Source: Exiguobacterium sp. BMC-KP (GTDB lineage: Bacteria; Bacillota; Bacilli; Exiguobacteriales; Exiguobacteriaceae). Taken from it: 64,000 nucleotides of DNA. How positions within the stretch are numbered: position 1 is the stretch's first letter; each line of letters begins with the position of its first letter. Location: NCBI RefSeq assembly GCF_001275385.1, contig NZ_LGIW01000015.1, positions 620,001-684,000 on the forward strand, in the 5' to 3' direction. Below are positions 42,775 through 51,081 of this stretch, in pieces. The position numbers were made by a program, and so were the translations under genes. The notes beneath the pieces were generated by a model that made no database searches, had not been told where the DNA came from, and saw only the letters and a program-made list of their open reading frames with translations.

Positions 42775-43677
42775 TTAAAAACGTTTAGATGATAAATCGA
42801 AATTGATGCTGGCAGCTGCACGGGAACCATCAGCGGCTGCCAGCAATAAAGAAGAAGGACCGCTTTTTTCAGTCTCTCCGGCAACGTATACGCCTTCGAC
42901 GGATGTATGACCAGTTCCATCTGTTACGATGGCTCCACTCTCATCGAATGTACATCGCAATTGTTGAGCCAAATCGTTTGAACGATGGAATTTAGGAACG
43001 ACGAATCCACCTTGTCTTGCAACCATTGTTCCATCTTCTAATTCAATATGTTCTAGAATACCTGCCTTTCCATGCAGACGTTTGATTTTTGTTGTGTATG
43101 CTTGAATGTGGTTACGATCTAAATCGTTCCGAACGTCTTCAGATAGTTCAAAACCATTTGTAAAAACAACTAAATCTTTCGACCAATTGAAAACGAGTTT
43201 TGCTAAATGGTGAGCAACAGCTTGATTTTCGGCAATGACGGCTAAGGGTAAGTCTCGCATCTCCCAGCCATCGCAATAGGGACAACTAAACAAACTTTTT
43301 CCGTAATACTCCTTGATTGCCTCCATGGGGAATTCTTCCTGAATTCCAGTTGCGAGTAGTAGCGTTTCAGTTGTATAACGATGCTGACCGGTTGAAACTT
43401 CAAACAGATGATTCTGATTGTCTTGTTTTACTTCGATGACTTTTTCGTTGCAAATCGTGATGGACGGATATGCTTGTAGTTCTTTTAATCCAATCTCCCT
43501 GAACTCTGACGGTGTAATCCCATCTCGAGTGAGATAACCGTGTGATTCTTGTGTGACACGATTTCGATTTGTAGCATCATCGAAAATCACAATATTTCTT
43601 CGAGCTCTTCCTAATGTTAGGGCAGCAGCTGATCCGGCGGCACCTCCGCCAATCACGATGCAATCATATACGTTCAT
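42775..43677 (-). CDS. Thioredoxin-reductase-like FAD/NAD(P) oxidoreductase
   Basis: This 300-residue flavoprotein has FAD motif CIVIGGGAAGSAAALTLGR (residues 6-24), redox-active disulfide CPYC in LFSCPYCDGWE (near 135), and the C-terminal FAD segment VEGVYVAGE. The NAD(P) segment lacks a clean GxGxxA motif, reading AVIAENQAVAHHLA, so it belongs to the TrxB-like group (YumC/low-affinity relatives) rather than classic TrxB. Regulated by the adjacent Rrf2 protein through a matching operator. Confidence 0.84.
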   Translation of the reverse strand: MNVYDCIVIGGGAAGSAAALTLGRARRNIVIFDDATNRNRVTQESHGYLTRDGITPSEFREIGLKELQAYPSITICNEKVIEVKQDNQNHLFEVSTGQHRYTTETLLLATGIQEEFPMEAIKEYYGKSLFSCPYCDGWEMRDLPLAVIAENQAVAHHLAKLVFNWSKDLVVFTNGFELSEDVRNDLDRNHIQAYTTKIKRLHGKAGILEHIELEDGTMVARQGGFVVPKFHRSNDLAQQLRCTFDESGAIVTDGTGHTSVEGVYVAGETEKSGPSSLLLAAADGSRAAASINFDLSSKRF

Positions 43678-43706
43678 GAATATTTCCTCCTTTTAGATAA
43701 CAGATA

Positions 43707-43729
43707 TTAAAGAGTCATAGTGTCTGTAA
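43707..43729. promoter_or_regulatory. Rrf2 operator upstream of the reductase gene
   Basis: TTAAAGAG-N7-GTCTGTAA, matching the dyad TTACAGAC-N7-GTCTGTAA with 6 of 8 in one arm. Lies 30-52 bp upstream of the reductase start. Confidence 0.6.
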
Positions 43730-43754
43730 TTAAAGCATAAGACATCACGTTTTT

Positions 43755-44162
43755 TCAAATGGATGATGTCTCATTAACTTGAGTAGATAAATCACTAATT
43801 AGCGTGTGTCTCAATGAATCTAAAAATTTGTGTTCAGCAGCCTCGATTGATTTCTGAATCAAGCAGTTCGGATTGTTATTGAGACAAGCGTCAGACATGG
43901 ATGGTACGCCTTCAATTGCAATGATGACATCAAGCAATGAAATCTCTTCCCAACTTGGTTTTAATTTGTACCCACCTGTAGCTCCAGTAGTCGAGATCAC
44001 CATACCCGTTTTGACTAGCTTAGTTAAAATCTTCGAGAGGTATGTGGGTGAAACGCCTTGTTGCTTGGCTAACAAAGCGACACCAACATGTTCATGAGGC
44101 TGATTTACTGCTAAAAATAACATCGTATGGAGTGCATAATTGGTTGCTTTTGATAATTTCAT
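43755..44162 (-). CDS. Rrf2-family transcriptional regulator
   Basis: This 135-residue winged-helix protein has the Rrf2 start MKLSKATNYALHTMLFLA, recognition helix VSPTYLSKILTKLVKTGMV and wing GATGGYKL. Two cysteines (CLNNNPNC) sit in the loop where IscR/NsrR carry Fe-S ligands, but only two are present, so thiol redox or ligand sensing is as likely as a cluster. It is upstream of the thioredoxin-reductase-like gene on the same strand and has its own copy of the operator. Confidence 0.86.
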   Translation of the reverse strand: MKLSKATNYALHTMLFLAVNQPHEHVGVALLAKQQGVSPTYLSKILTKLVKTGMVISTTGATGGYKLKPSWEEISLLDVIIAIEGVPSMSDACLNNNPNCLIQKSIEAAEHKFLDSLRHTLISDLSTQVNETSSI

Positions 44163-44175
44163 ATTCTCACCTTAA

Positions 44176-44198
44176 TTACAGACTTGATATGTCTATAA
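44176..44198. promoter_or_regulatory. Rrf2 autoregulatory operator
   Basis: TTACAGAC-TTGATAT-GTCTATAA, an almost perfect dyad 14 bp upstream of the Rrf2 start codon. Confidence 0.65.
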
Positions 44199-44353
44199 TA
44201 CCGTTATTCGTACGAATATCAAATGTTATCACTTAAACTAACGAAAGAAGGGTTTATCTGCAATCCACGACCACCTGAGGAAGGTAGTTTTTTAGTCATT
44301 ATCCAATATATGTTAAAATAAAATAGACTATCTTAAGGATGGGGGATATAGCG

Positions 44354-45106
44354 ATGATGAAACAGATTCATGCGTTTGAGACAAAAACGGACTATGACAA
44401 ATACGAAGCGTTCACGCATCGCTTTCAAGCACGATTGGACGAGTATCAAACCGTCTTACGAGAGAAGTATCAACTGATTGATGAACCGAAAGGAATCGTC
44501 TGGACGTCAGCGGAACTCGCAACGACGGTATTTTCCGACATTCCGATTCCAGCATTTACGAATAAGGACTTGATTTATATCTCACCAGACGTTGCAGAGT
44601 GGCGAACGTTATTTTTGTCCCAACTCGACGGGAAGAATGTACCTCATATTCGAGCATTCTATGAGACGCTCGCGGAAGATCACGTTTTGACGATTGCTGG
44701 TCATGAACTGACGCATCACTTGGATTTGTTCGTGGATGAGTTCGACGATGAGAGAGAAGACGGGATCTGGTTTGAAGAGGGAATGTGTGAGTACCTGCCC
44801 CGGAAGCATTTGTTGTCGGACGAAGCATTCAAGCGAATTACGACAATTGAGACAGAGCTGGTCGAGCTCTTTCAGAAGGAGTATGGAGCGCGCTCGATTG
44901 ATCAATTTGGGAGTGCCTCCTATGCCGGTAGTCTGTCGAGTATCATGTTTGATTATTGGCGGAGCTTTCTCGCGATCCACCATCTTATCGAGGAGCGGTA
45001 TGACGGGGACGTCTTACGTGTTTTTGAAGCATATCGGAACTGGCATGAGCAGGGGCGGATCGTGCCGCTATCGAAATACTTTGATCTTCAATCGGTAAAT
45101 CGCTAA
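44354..45106 (+). CDS. Zinc metallopeptidase-like protein (HExxH)
   Basis: This 250-residue cytosolic protein has the zincin motif HELTHH (about residues 118-123) and a downstream glutamate-bearing helix DGIWFEEGMCEYLPR, the gluzincin arrangement HExxH...E. There is no signal peptide. The substrate is unknown; such proteins in Bacillota are often annotated only as hypothetical metalloproteases. ATG at 44354 fits the GGGGGAT site. Confidence 0.75.
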   Translation: MMKQIHAFETKTDYDKYEAFTHRFQARLDEYQTVLREKYQLIDEPKGIVWTSAELATTVFSDIPIPAFTNKDLIYISPDVAEWRTLFLSQLDGKNVPHIRAFYETLAEDHVLTIAGHELTHHLDLFVDEFDDEREDGIWFEEGMCEYLPRKHLLSDEAFKRITTIETELVELFQKEYGARSIDQFGSASYAGSLSSIMFDYWRSFLAIHHLIEERYDGDVLRVFEAYRNWHEQGRIVPLSKYFDLQSVNR

Positions 45107-45132
45107 GCTTTGTTTGTAGTGGAGGAGGGCTT

Positions 45133-45393
45133 ATGAATCGTTACAGTATGCTTTCGTTAACTGCATTCATCGGTTTTTGTCTCTTATTTTTTGTGATGAA
45201 GAGCGGAATCAGTCTAAGAGGCTTTGGAACTACATATCTCCTACTTCTGTTTGTCATTCCGTTAGTAGGTGTGTACACAGGGTACAAAGCAAAGCATCGC
45301 TTACTCAGATGGCTATTCGTAGGTATCCATCTCATTGCGTTGTTTATGATGTCCTATTTGCTGTTACTGGCTTATGGTATTTCTGAATCTTAA
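45133..45393 (+). CDS. Small three-helix membrane protein
   Basis: This 86-residue protein has hydrophobic segments at about 5-22, 30-47 and 57-80. GGAGGAGGG lies 5 bp before the ATG. It lies 26 bp after the metallopeptidase gene, probably cotranscribed. Function unknown. Confidence 0.65.
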   Translation: MNRYSMLSLTAFIGFCLLFFVMKSGISLRGFGTTYLLLLFVIPLVGVYTGYKAKHRLLRWLFVGIHLIALFMMSYLLLLAYGISES

Positions 45394-45423
45394 CATCTAC
45401 GGAGGTATTCTTATTGCTAGATG

Positions 45424-45468
45424 AAAAGGACCAGTGATCTCGTAGAAAGAGAAATCACCAGTCCTTTA
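45424..45468 (+). terminator. Terminator
   Basis: AAAGGAC..GTGAT pairs with ATCAC..GTCCTTT, with two CA/CA internal mismatches, after the membrane protein gene. Confidence 0.7.
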
Positions 45469-45514
45469 ATAAAGAGATAAGTTGACTTTGAAGGAAAAAA
45501 TTTAAGTAATTGCT

Positions 45515-45604
45515 TTAGATATCGACTCCAACTAATTTAAGAACGGCGATGATAGCGATAGCTGAGAGCGCAAAAGAACCAGCATAACCAAGTTGTTTTT
45601 TCAA
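45515..45604 (-). CDS. Hydrophobic micropeptide (29 aa)
   Basis: TTG at 45604 follows GGAGGAG with 6-bp spacing. The product is MKKQLGYAGSFALSAIAIIA then VLKLVGVDI: a short basic start and one hydrophobic or amphipathic helix. It stands alone in the 372-bp gap 45394-45766. The strong ribosome binding site and clean boundaries argue for a real gene; function unknown (signal, toxin-like or membrane-associated peptide). Confidence 0.55.
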   Translation of the reverse strand: MKKQLGYAGSFALSAIAIIAVLKLVGVDI

Positions 45605-45720
45605 AGGGATCTCCTCCTAACGAAAGCATTACCATTAGTATGTCATTAAATGATAAATATGTATAATTAATTCCAAATAATAACGTGATGTCTTAGCACG
45701 ATGTTTCATGAAGCAAATGA

Positions 45721-45768
45721 CAATATCCTTACTTCTCGTTTTGTCAAGAGAGTAAGGATATTGTTTTT
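45721..45768. terminator. Terminator at the end of the PTS operon
   Basis: CAATATCCTTACT...AGTAAGGATATTG long hairpin with TTTTT on the plus-strand side; touches the chbG stop codon. Confidence 0.75.
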
Positions 45769-46459
45769 ATATCCACCAGTCGGGTGGAGTGTAGCGCGTT
45801 AAAAGATCTTTCTCGACAAGTCGCTGCTTCACATAAGACGTGACACTTGGAAGTAAAGTGTCCATGTTAGCAGGGTGAACCATGACCTCAATAGATAAAC
45901 CGGGTGTAATCGAATCAAGTGTCGCAAACGAGACGCCATCTCCATAAAACCGATCATCGAAGCGTTTCGTCAGCCAGAGATCCTGATGGTTCTCGTTCCC
46001 TGTAGCACGAAACATCGTTTGATATTCATTAGCGAGCTCAACGATGACGGAATCGATTGCTGACCAGCCATGGATATGATGATGGCTGTCTAAATGGTGA
46101 AGCGGTAGACCCGTTGCAAGGAAAGCTTCTATCTGGGCTTTCCATTCTAGATAGACATCGTTAGGAGCGGGTGGTTGTTCGTCAACATAACGACTCGTGA
46201 AACGGAACGTCCCATCCGCCTTCATTAACGAATGACTCGTCGACGCGAGCGGTTTTCCCCAAGAGAGCACGAGATGTACGCCGACATGGAGGTCCGGGTA
46301 TTGTTGAGCAAGTCGGACGGCGTCATCGACCGCATGTCCGTTCATCATCATCGTCGTCGAATGGACTGGACCGTTGAGATGACTCTCGATGATGCCTTGG
46401 TTGATACCCGTCGTCAGACCAAAATCATCAGCATTGACGATCACGCGTGTTTTACGCAT
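45767..46459 (-). CDS. chbG: ChbG/HpnK-type carbohydrate deacetylase
   Basis: This 230-residue YdjC-family deacetylase has the N-terminal metal site NADDFGLTTGIN (residues 9-20), VGVHLVLSWGKP, and HLDSHHHIHG (near 122-131), which supplies further metal ligands. In enteric bacteria ChbG removes one acetyl group from diacetylchitobiose-6-phosphate so that the GH4 enzyme can act. It is the last gene of the PTS operon and overlaps the IIB gene by 8 bp. The context makes chitobiose the likeliest sugar. Confidence 0.86.
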   Translation of the reverse strand: MRKTRVIVNADDFGLTTGINQGIIESHLNGPVHSTTMMMNGHAVDDAVRLAQQYPDLHVGVHLVLSWGKPLASTSHSLMKADGTFRFTSRYVDEQPPAPNDVYLEWKAQIEAFLATGLPLHHLDSHHHIHGWSAIDSVIVELANEYQTMFRATGNENHQDLWLTKRFDDRFYGDGVSFATLDSITPGLSIEVMVHPANMDTLLPSVTSYVKQRLVEKDLLTRYTPPDWWI

Positions 46460-46754
46460 GCGCCGTGCCGGTCAGGGAGAGTGCCTGATCAAGCACTTGA
46501 TCTCCCTTCATCAATCCGTATGCCATGTTGTCGATCACAGCAACCGGCACGTTAACCGCTGCGCGGATTTTATTCTCGAGGTACCGGACTTGAGGTCCGA
46601 TCAAGATGACGTCCATCGTCGTATGTTCCTTTAGTCGGGATTCGGGTACCGCTTCGATTGTTGCGTCAAGCCCTCGTGCTATGGCTTCCGTACGCATTTT
46701 TTCTACTAAGATCGAAGTGGACATGCCTGCTGAGCAGACGAGTAAGATGTTCAT
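46452..46754 (-). CDS. chbB: PTS lactose/cellobiose-family IIB component
   Basis: This 100-residue cytosolic phosphocarrier has the phospho-cysteine in LLVCSAGMSTSILVEKM (Cys7) and the C-terminal region YGLMKGDQVL. It passes phosphate from IIA to the sugar entering through IIC. It overlaps the IIA gene by 4 bp. The symbol is by analogy to chb/lic operons; cellobiose and chitobiose systems cannot be separated from IIB alone. Confidence 0.87.
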   Translation of the reverse strand: MNILLVCSAGMSTSILVEKMRTEAIARGLDATIEAVPESRLKEHTTMDVILIGPQVRYLENKIRAAVNVPVAVIDNMAYGLMKGDQVLDQALSLTGTAHA

Positions 46755-47083
46755 TTCGCTTCCTCCAGTCGGTTTATTTTAGTGATCATGTCGATCATCT
46801 CAGTCGCCAGTTCCTTGACCGTCATCGCTGTCATCAGATGATCTTGAGCGTGGACGAGTAGGACGCTCATCTCATTGCTAGTGCCCCGTGCTTCTTCTTG
46901 TAACAGTTCTGTCTGGAGCTTGTGTGCCTCAAGGAACGAGGTTTCAGCTTCTTCGAGCTTTTCCTTTACGAGTGCATCGTCACTGCGTTTAGCAGCGGCA
47001 AGCGCCTCAAACGCACTTGATCGTGCATTTCCGGCATGTAAGATGATCATGAACGATAATTGTTGGATTGATTCTGTCTTCAA
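46751..47083 (-). CDS. chbA: PTS lactose/cellobiose-family IIA component
   Basis: This 110-residue helical protein has the active-site histidine in VLLVHAQDHLMTAMT (near 76) and the start segment MIILHAGNARSSAFEALAAA characteristic of the trimeric IIA-Lac/Chb family. It receives phosphate from HPr. It overlaps the IIC gene by 4 bp. Confidence 0.88.
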   Translation of the reverse strand: MKTESIQQLSFMIILHAGNARSSAFEALAAAKRSDDALVKEKLEEAETSFLEAHKLQTELLQEEARGTSNEMSVLLVHAQDHLMTAMTVKELATEMIDMITKINRLEEAK

Positions 47084-48399
47084 CTGATTTTCTCTCCTTC
47101 GTGGATGCTGTCTTTATTTCGATTGATTTCGGCAGTCATAGCGCGCGCTCCTGCTACGACGAACGGGATATAGATCAACGTCGCAAGCGTCAAATTAAAC
47201 ACCTGAAGTAGGACACCGCGGATGCTGCCGCCGGTGACGAGATACCCGCTGATGATCGGTGGTGTCGTCCATGGAACGATGGCGACTGTCTTCGGTACCA
47301 TCCCGGTCGATAGTGCGACATACGAGACGACCGTCAAGACGACCGGTGCGAGGATGAACGGGATCAGCATGACTGGATTGAGAACGATCGGCATGCCGAA
47401 GATGACCGGTTCATTGATGTTGAACAGCCCCGCTGGAGCTGATAGTTTAGCAACTTGATGATAAGGATGATTGCGTTGTTTCCGGACGACGATGAAGATC
47501 GCGAGTAGCAGTGACAATGTCGTACCGGAGCCACCCATGAAGACGAACGCATCGAGGAACGGTTTCGTTACCGTATACGGCACGTCATAGGCGGAAGCGC
47601 CAGCTTGGAAGGCAGCTAAGTTCTGTTCAATCAGCGGTAAGTAAATCGGCTCGATGACCGACCCGATGATGTTCGTACCGTGTAGACCGAAGAACCACAA
47701 GACATGGTTCAACAGGGCGATGATCAGACCGGCGGCGAGCGAATCACCGAAGCCTTGAAGCGGTTGTTGGATTGCCTTAAAAATGACCTCAAAGATACTG
47801 AGCTCGAGTTTTACTTGGATGAACAACTGGATCGCAGCAACGACCGTCAAGATGATCATCGAAGGAATCAATGCTTGGAACGATCGGGTGACACCACCAG
47901 GCACACCCTCCGGCATCCGGATCGTCAGCTTCGTATGAATGAGAAAACGGAATGCTTCCGTCACGAGAAGCGAGACGATGATGGCGACGAATAACCCTTG
48001 GGCGCCGAGCCAAGCGAAGCTGAGTCCCCAGTCCTTCGTGACTGGAACGAGCATGACGTAAGACGCGATCGACAGAATACCAGCGGCGAGACCATCGATA
48101 TCGTAGGACCGTGCCAAGTTATAGGCAATCGAGAAAGCGACCAGTAAGCCGAGAATCGCGAAGGACGCGTTCCAAATGTTGCCGCCGAGTCGTTGCCAAC
48201 TGCCTTCACCAAAAGCAGCATTCATCGAGCCGACGAAATCGAGCGACCAGCTACCGAGCTGGATGGCAGGGAAGTTATTAATTAGAATCGCGAGTGAACC
48301 GACGATGATGAGCGGCATGACGGAGACGAAGCCATCACGGATGGCGACAAGATGGCGCTGGGAACCGATGCGCCCGGCAATTTCAATGAACTTATTCAT
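47080..48399 (-). CDS. chbC: PTS lactose/cellobiose-family IIC permease
   Basis: This 439-residue sugar channel is of the CelB/LicC/ChbC type, with about ten helices. Family motifs are VSVMPLIIVGSLAILINNFP near the start, LNHVLWFFGLHGTNI (about 230) and FNINEPVIFGMPIVLNP (about 335), the last carrying the substrate-binding Asn-Glu. It overlaps the GH4 gene by 4 bp. Confidence 0.9.
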   Translation of the reverse strand: MNKFIEIAGRIGSQRHLVAIRDGFVSVMPLIIVGSLAILINNFPAIQLGSWSLDFVGSMNAAFGEGSWQRLGGNIWNASFAILGLLVAFSIAYNLARSYDIDGLAAGILSIASYVMLVPVTKDWGLSFAWLGAQGLFVAIIVSLLVTEAFRFLIHTKLTIRMPEGVPGGVTRSFQALIPSMIILTVVAAIQLFIQVKLELSIFEVIFKAIQQPLQGFGDSLAAGLIIALLNHVLWFFGLHGTNIIGSVIEPIYLPLIEQNLAAFQAGASAYDVPYTVTKPFLDAFVFMGGSGTTLSLLLAIFIVVRKQRNHPYHQVAKLSAPAGLFNINEPVIFGMPIVLNPVMLIPFILAPVVLTVVSYVALSTGMVPKTVAIVPWTTPPIISGYLVTGGSIRGVLLQVFNLTLATLIYIPFVVAGARAMTAEINRNKDSIHEGEKIS

Positions 48400-49718
48400 G
48401 AGAGAACCTCCTTAAGCTGGAATTGGGGTAAGTAAGCATGATGCGCGCGGAACAGTTCTTCAAGTAAGGCATCGATCCGTTTTTCGTCTTGGATCAAGGG
48501 ATTCATAAGGGCAGCGAGATAAGCGTCCTCGTATTTCCCAGAGACGGCTGCTTGAATCGTCAGTTCCTCGAACGTCTTCAAGTTCGTGATCAGTCCACGG
48601 ACGGGGAGTGGTAAGCTACCGATCGACAGCGGCCGCGGTCCGGCTTTTGTGATGACAGCGTTGACCTCGATGACCGCATCTTCCGGTAAGTCACGGATTG
48701 ACCCTTGATTCAGCGTATTGACGGTCTGGATATCACCACGGTCGTTATAAAGCGAGTCCATCAAGTTACACGCCGCATCCGAGTAGTATGCTCCACCGCG
48801 TTGCTCAAGTTCCTTCGGTTTTACGTCGAGCGATACGTCTTCGTATTGTTCGAATAGTCGGCGCTCGACTTCTTGGACGACTTCAGCTCGTGTCCCGTTC
48901 TCTTCGTAAGCTTGCAGATCTTTTGCGAGCACGTCACGCGTTTGGAAATAATATTGATGGTACGGGTTTGGCAACAGATTGATTGAATTCAGGAACGACT
49001 CGGACCAGCCGAGTCCGACGATATTCGCTGGCGAGTAGTCGTTTCCATGACGCAACGCAGTGAGTACATCTTCTGTCCGATCGACACCATTCACCGTGAC
49101 ATGTCGACCAAAGATGAAGTGATTCAACCCGATGAATTCGATTGAGACATGCTCGACGGGGGCGTGTAGGATTTCAGCGACGGAGTTCCGCATGTTGAAC
49201 GGGATGTTGCAGACACCGATCACTTTATGATGCTTGGAATGTTTTAAAAGTGCCTCGGTCACGATGCCGGCTGGATTCGTAAAGTTGATCAACCAGGCGT
49301 CGGGACAGAGTTCAGCCATCTCGTCCGCGAGTTCGAGCAAGACGGGAATCGTCCGGAAGGCTTTGAACATACCGCCCGCACCATTCGTCTCTTGACCGAT
49401 GAAGCCATGCTTGAGTGGAATACGCTCATCAAGCGCCCGTGCCGCAAGACCGCCAACTCGAATTTGTGTCGAGACAAAGTCGGCTCCTTGAAGGGCTTCT
49501 CTTCGATTGAGCGTCCAACGAAGTGCGATCTTCACGTTAGACTTGTCAATCATCCGTTGTGCGAGTTTGCCAACGGTTTCGAGCTTTTCTTTTCCGTCTT
49601 CAATATCGACAAGTACGACCTCGTCGACAGGAAAGGAATGATGACGCAAAATGAAACCTTCAATGATTTCCGGTGTATAGCTGGAGCCTCCACCGATGAT
49701 GACGACCTTGAGTGGCAT
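48396..49718 (-). CDS. chbF: 6-phospho-beta-glucosidase, GH4 family
   Basis: This 440-residue NAD+- and Mn2+-dependent glycosidase has NAD motif VVIIGGGSSYTPEIIEGF (residues 5-22), the conserved QIRVGGLAARALDERIPL, GQETNGAGG, NFTNPAGIVTEA, and metal ligands in GVCNIPFN and GLNHF. It hydrolyses phosphorylated beta-linked disaccharides brought in by the PTS. The homologue in Bacillus is licH; ChbG at the end of the operon argues for chitobiose-6-phosphate. First gene of the operon. Confidence 0.9.
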   Translation of the reverse strand: MPLKVVIIGGGSSYTPEIIEGFILRHHSFPVDEVVLVDIEDGKEKLETVGKLAQRMIDKSNVKIALRWTLNRREALQGADFVSTQIRVGGLAARALDERIPLKHGFIGQETNGAGGMFKAFRTIPVLLELADEMAELCPDAWLINFTNPAGIVTEALLKHSKHHKVIGVCNIPFNMRNSVAEILHAPVEHVSIEFIGLNHFIFGRHVTVNGVDRTEDVLTALRHGNDYSPANIVGLGWSESFLNSINLLPNPYHQYYFQTRDVLAKDLQAYEENGTRAEVVQEVERRLFEQYEDVSLDVKPKELEQRGGAYYSDAACNLMDSLYNDRGDIQTVNTLNQGSIRDLPEDAVIEVNAVITKAGPRPLSIGSLPLPVRGLITNLKTFEELTIQAAVSGKYEDAYLAALMNPLIQDEKRIDALLEELFRAHHAYLPQFQLKEVLS

Positions 49719-49736
49719 GTTGTAAATTCCTCCTCA

Positions 49737-49750
49737 TGAAAGCGATTTCT
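49737..49750 (-). promoter_or_regulatory. Candidate cre (CcpA) site
   Basis: TGAAAGCGATTTCT differs from the cre consensus TGWAANCGNTNWCA only at the last base. It lies 19-32 bp upstream of the GH4 start, suited to roadblock catabolite repression. Confidence 0.6.
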
Positions 49751-49756
49751 TTTTGT

Positions 49757-49838
49757 TGTAACAAATGTAACAAATAATACAACTTAAGACAATAATAAAA
49801 TACAAATAAGACAAATAAAGATTTGTATTTGCATTTGT
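49757..49838. promoter_or_regulatory. GntR operator cluster in the divergent promoter
   Basis: ACAAAT occurs four times (about 49761, 49770, 49803, 49811) and ATTTGT twice (49821, 49832); ATACAAAT (49800-49807) and ATTTGTAT (49821-49828) form a dyad. Binding by the divergent GntR protein is inferred. Confidence 0.5.
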
Positions 49839-49891
49839 ATGATGTCTGTATCACAATAAAGGCACAAAGGATAAGAGGAGGAGGTGGCGGT

Positions 49892-50608
49892 ATGTCGCAA
49901 TCAACGTTACAGACGGCAATTAAAGAAGAATTGCTATCGCGAATCAAGAGAGGCTATTACGAAGAAGGGAAAAAATTCCCGACGGAGTATGTGCTCTGTG
50001 AGGAATTTGATGTCAGTCGGACAACGGTCCGAGGAGCATTGAACCAGTTGACGCAAGAGGGATACTTGATTCGACAACAAGGACGTGGAACGTTCGTTGC
50101 GGGCAAAAAAGTCCGACAGACCTTATCGCATACACCGAACAACTACGCCGCTCAATTAGCGGTGCAAGGGAAGCGGGGCGAGGTGTCGCTAATCCAATTA
50201 TCCGTCGTCTCAGCGACGGATGTCCTGACAGAGGTTTTTGCAGTAGAGGAACAGGCACCGATCCAGAAAATCGAACGGATTCGTCATGCTGACGGCGAAC
50301 CGACACAATATGAGATTTCATTCATCCCGTGGTCAATTGCTCCAGGAATCACGAAGGAACAGGCGGAGCATTCGTTATTCGATACGTTAGCAAAAGTCTT
50401 TGATATCCAGGTGTCGAAAACGACAGAGTCTCTCGAAATCGTTCTAGCCGATGAAGCAATCAGTAGTCATCTGAAATGCCCAGTCAATGCACCGTGTTTC
50501 TACATCGAGACGGTAACGGAGGATCAAGGGGGACAGATTATCGAGTATTCACGTTCCTACTTCCGTGGGGATAAGACGAATTTCGTGATCGAACGCTCGT
50601 ATCGTTAA
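49892..50608 (+). CDS. GntR-family regulator with UTRA domain
   Basis: This 238-residue repressor has a GntR winged helix (residues 8-75: FPTEYVLCEEFDVSRTTVRG, GYLIRQQGRGTFVA) and a C-terminal UTRA ligand domain (95-235, with IQKIERIRHADGEPTQYE and IIEYSRSYFRGDKTNFVIE). UTRA domains of this kind bind phosphorylated sugars. It faces the PTS operon and probably represses it until phospho-disaccharide is present. ATG at 49892 has AGGAGG 7 bp upstream. Confidence 0.88.
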   Translation: MSQSTLQTAIKEELLSRIKRGYYEEGKKFPTEYVLCEEFDVSRTTVRGALNQLTQEGYLIRQQGRGTFVAGKKVRQTLSHTPNNYAAQLAVQGKRGEVSLIQLSVVSATDVLTEVFAVEEQAPIQKIERIRHADGEPTQYEISFIPWSIAPGITKEQAEHSLFDTLAKVFDIQVSKTTESLEIVLADEAISSHLKCPVNAPCFYIETVTEDQGGQIIEYSRSYFRGDKTNFVIERSYR

Positions 50609-50637
50609 ATTGAATAACGTTGTTGCCGAGAAACGCG

Positions 50638-50686
50638 AAAAAAGGTTGAATCCATTCACACATCGAAATGGATGCAACCTTTTTGA
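50638..50686. terminator. Terminator between convergent genes
   Basis: AAAAAGGTTGAATCCATT pairs with AATGGATGCAACCTTTTT, one mismatch, after the GntR gene. Confidence 0.87.
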
Positions 50687-50707
50687 CGTCATGCGTTTTG
50701 TTTTAAC

Positions 50708-51061
50708 TTACATCATACTGAGTAAGAGCTGAGGGTGGTGTTCATGTAACGAATCGTCTTGGATATAACGATGATAAGACAATGACGAATCGTTCATATG
50801 GAAAAGCGTCAGCTGTCGACTCTCGAAGTCCACTTCTTCTATGTAGACAAGTTCTTTGCTACTTCCAGAATCATAGGTTTGACGCATGGATAAGGGAGTT
50901 CGTTCCCGTAAAGCAATGAATAACATGACTTCCATTTTGTAAGTCATAGGAACGGAAGTATCATGGTAAAGATGGATGGATGAATCGATGGAAAGGCAAA
51001 TCGGTGATTTCATGGTGTGTAACGGTGCAGAATGAGTCATTTCTTTTTGAAGGTGCTGCAT
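50708..51061 (-). CDS. YolD-like protein under LexA control
   Basis: This 117-residue cytosolic protein has the C-terminal beta pattern YDSGSSKELVYIEEVDFESR then QLTLFHM...SLSYHRYIQDDSL, similar to YolD-like proteins, which often accompany SOS Y-family polymerases (UvrX) in Bacillota. The assignment is tentative. AAGGAGG lies 6 bp before the ATG, and a perfect GAAC-N4-GTTC LexA box is just upstream of the start. No polymerase gene is adjacent. Confidence 0.62.
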   Translation of the reverse strand: MQHLQKEMTHSAPLHTMKSPICLSIDSSIHLYHDTSVPMTYKMEVMLFIALRERTPLSMRQTYDSGSSKELVYIEEVDFESRQLTLFHMNDSSLSYHRYIQDDSLHEHHPQLLLSMM

Positions 51062-51081
51062 GGTAGACCTCCTTATAATAA

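Noticed and set aside
49757-49838. ACAAAT repeats as a short CRISPR-like or iteron array
   Set aside because: Units are only 6 bp, irregularly spaced and located in a divergent promoter, which fits regulator binding better than an origin or CRISPR.
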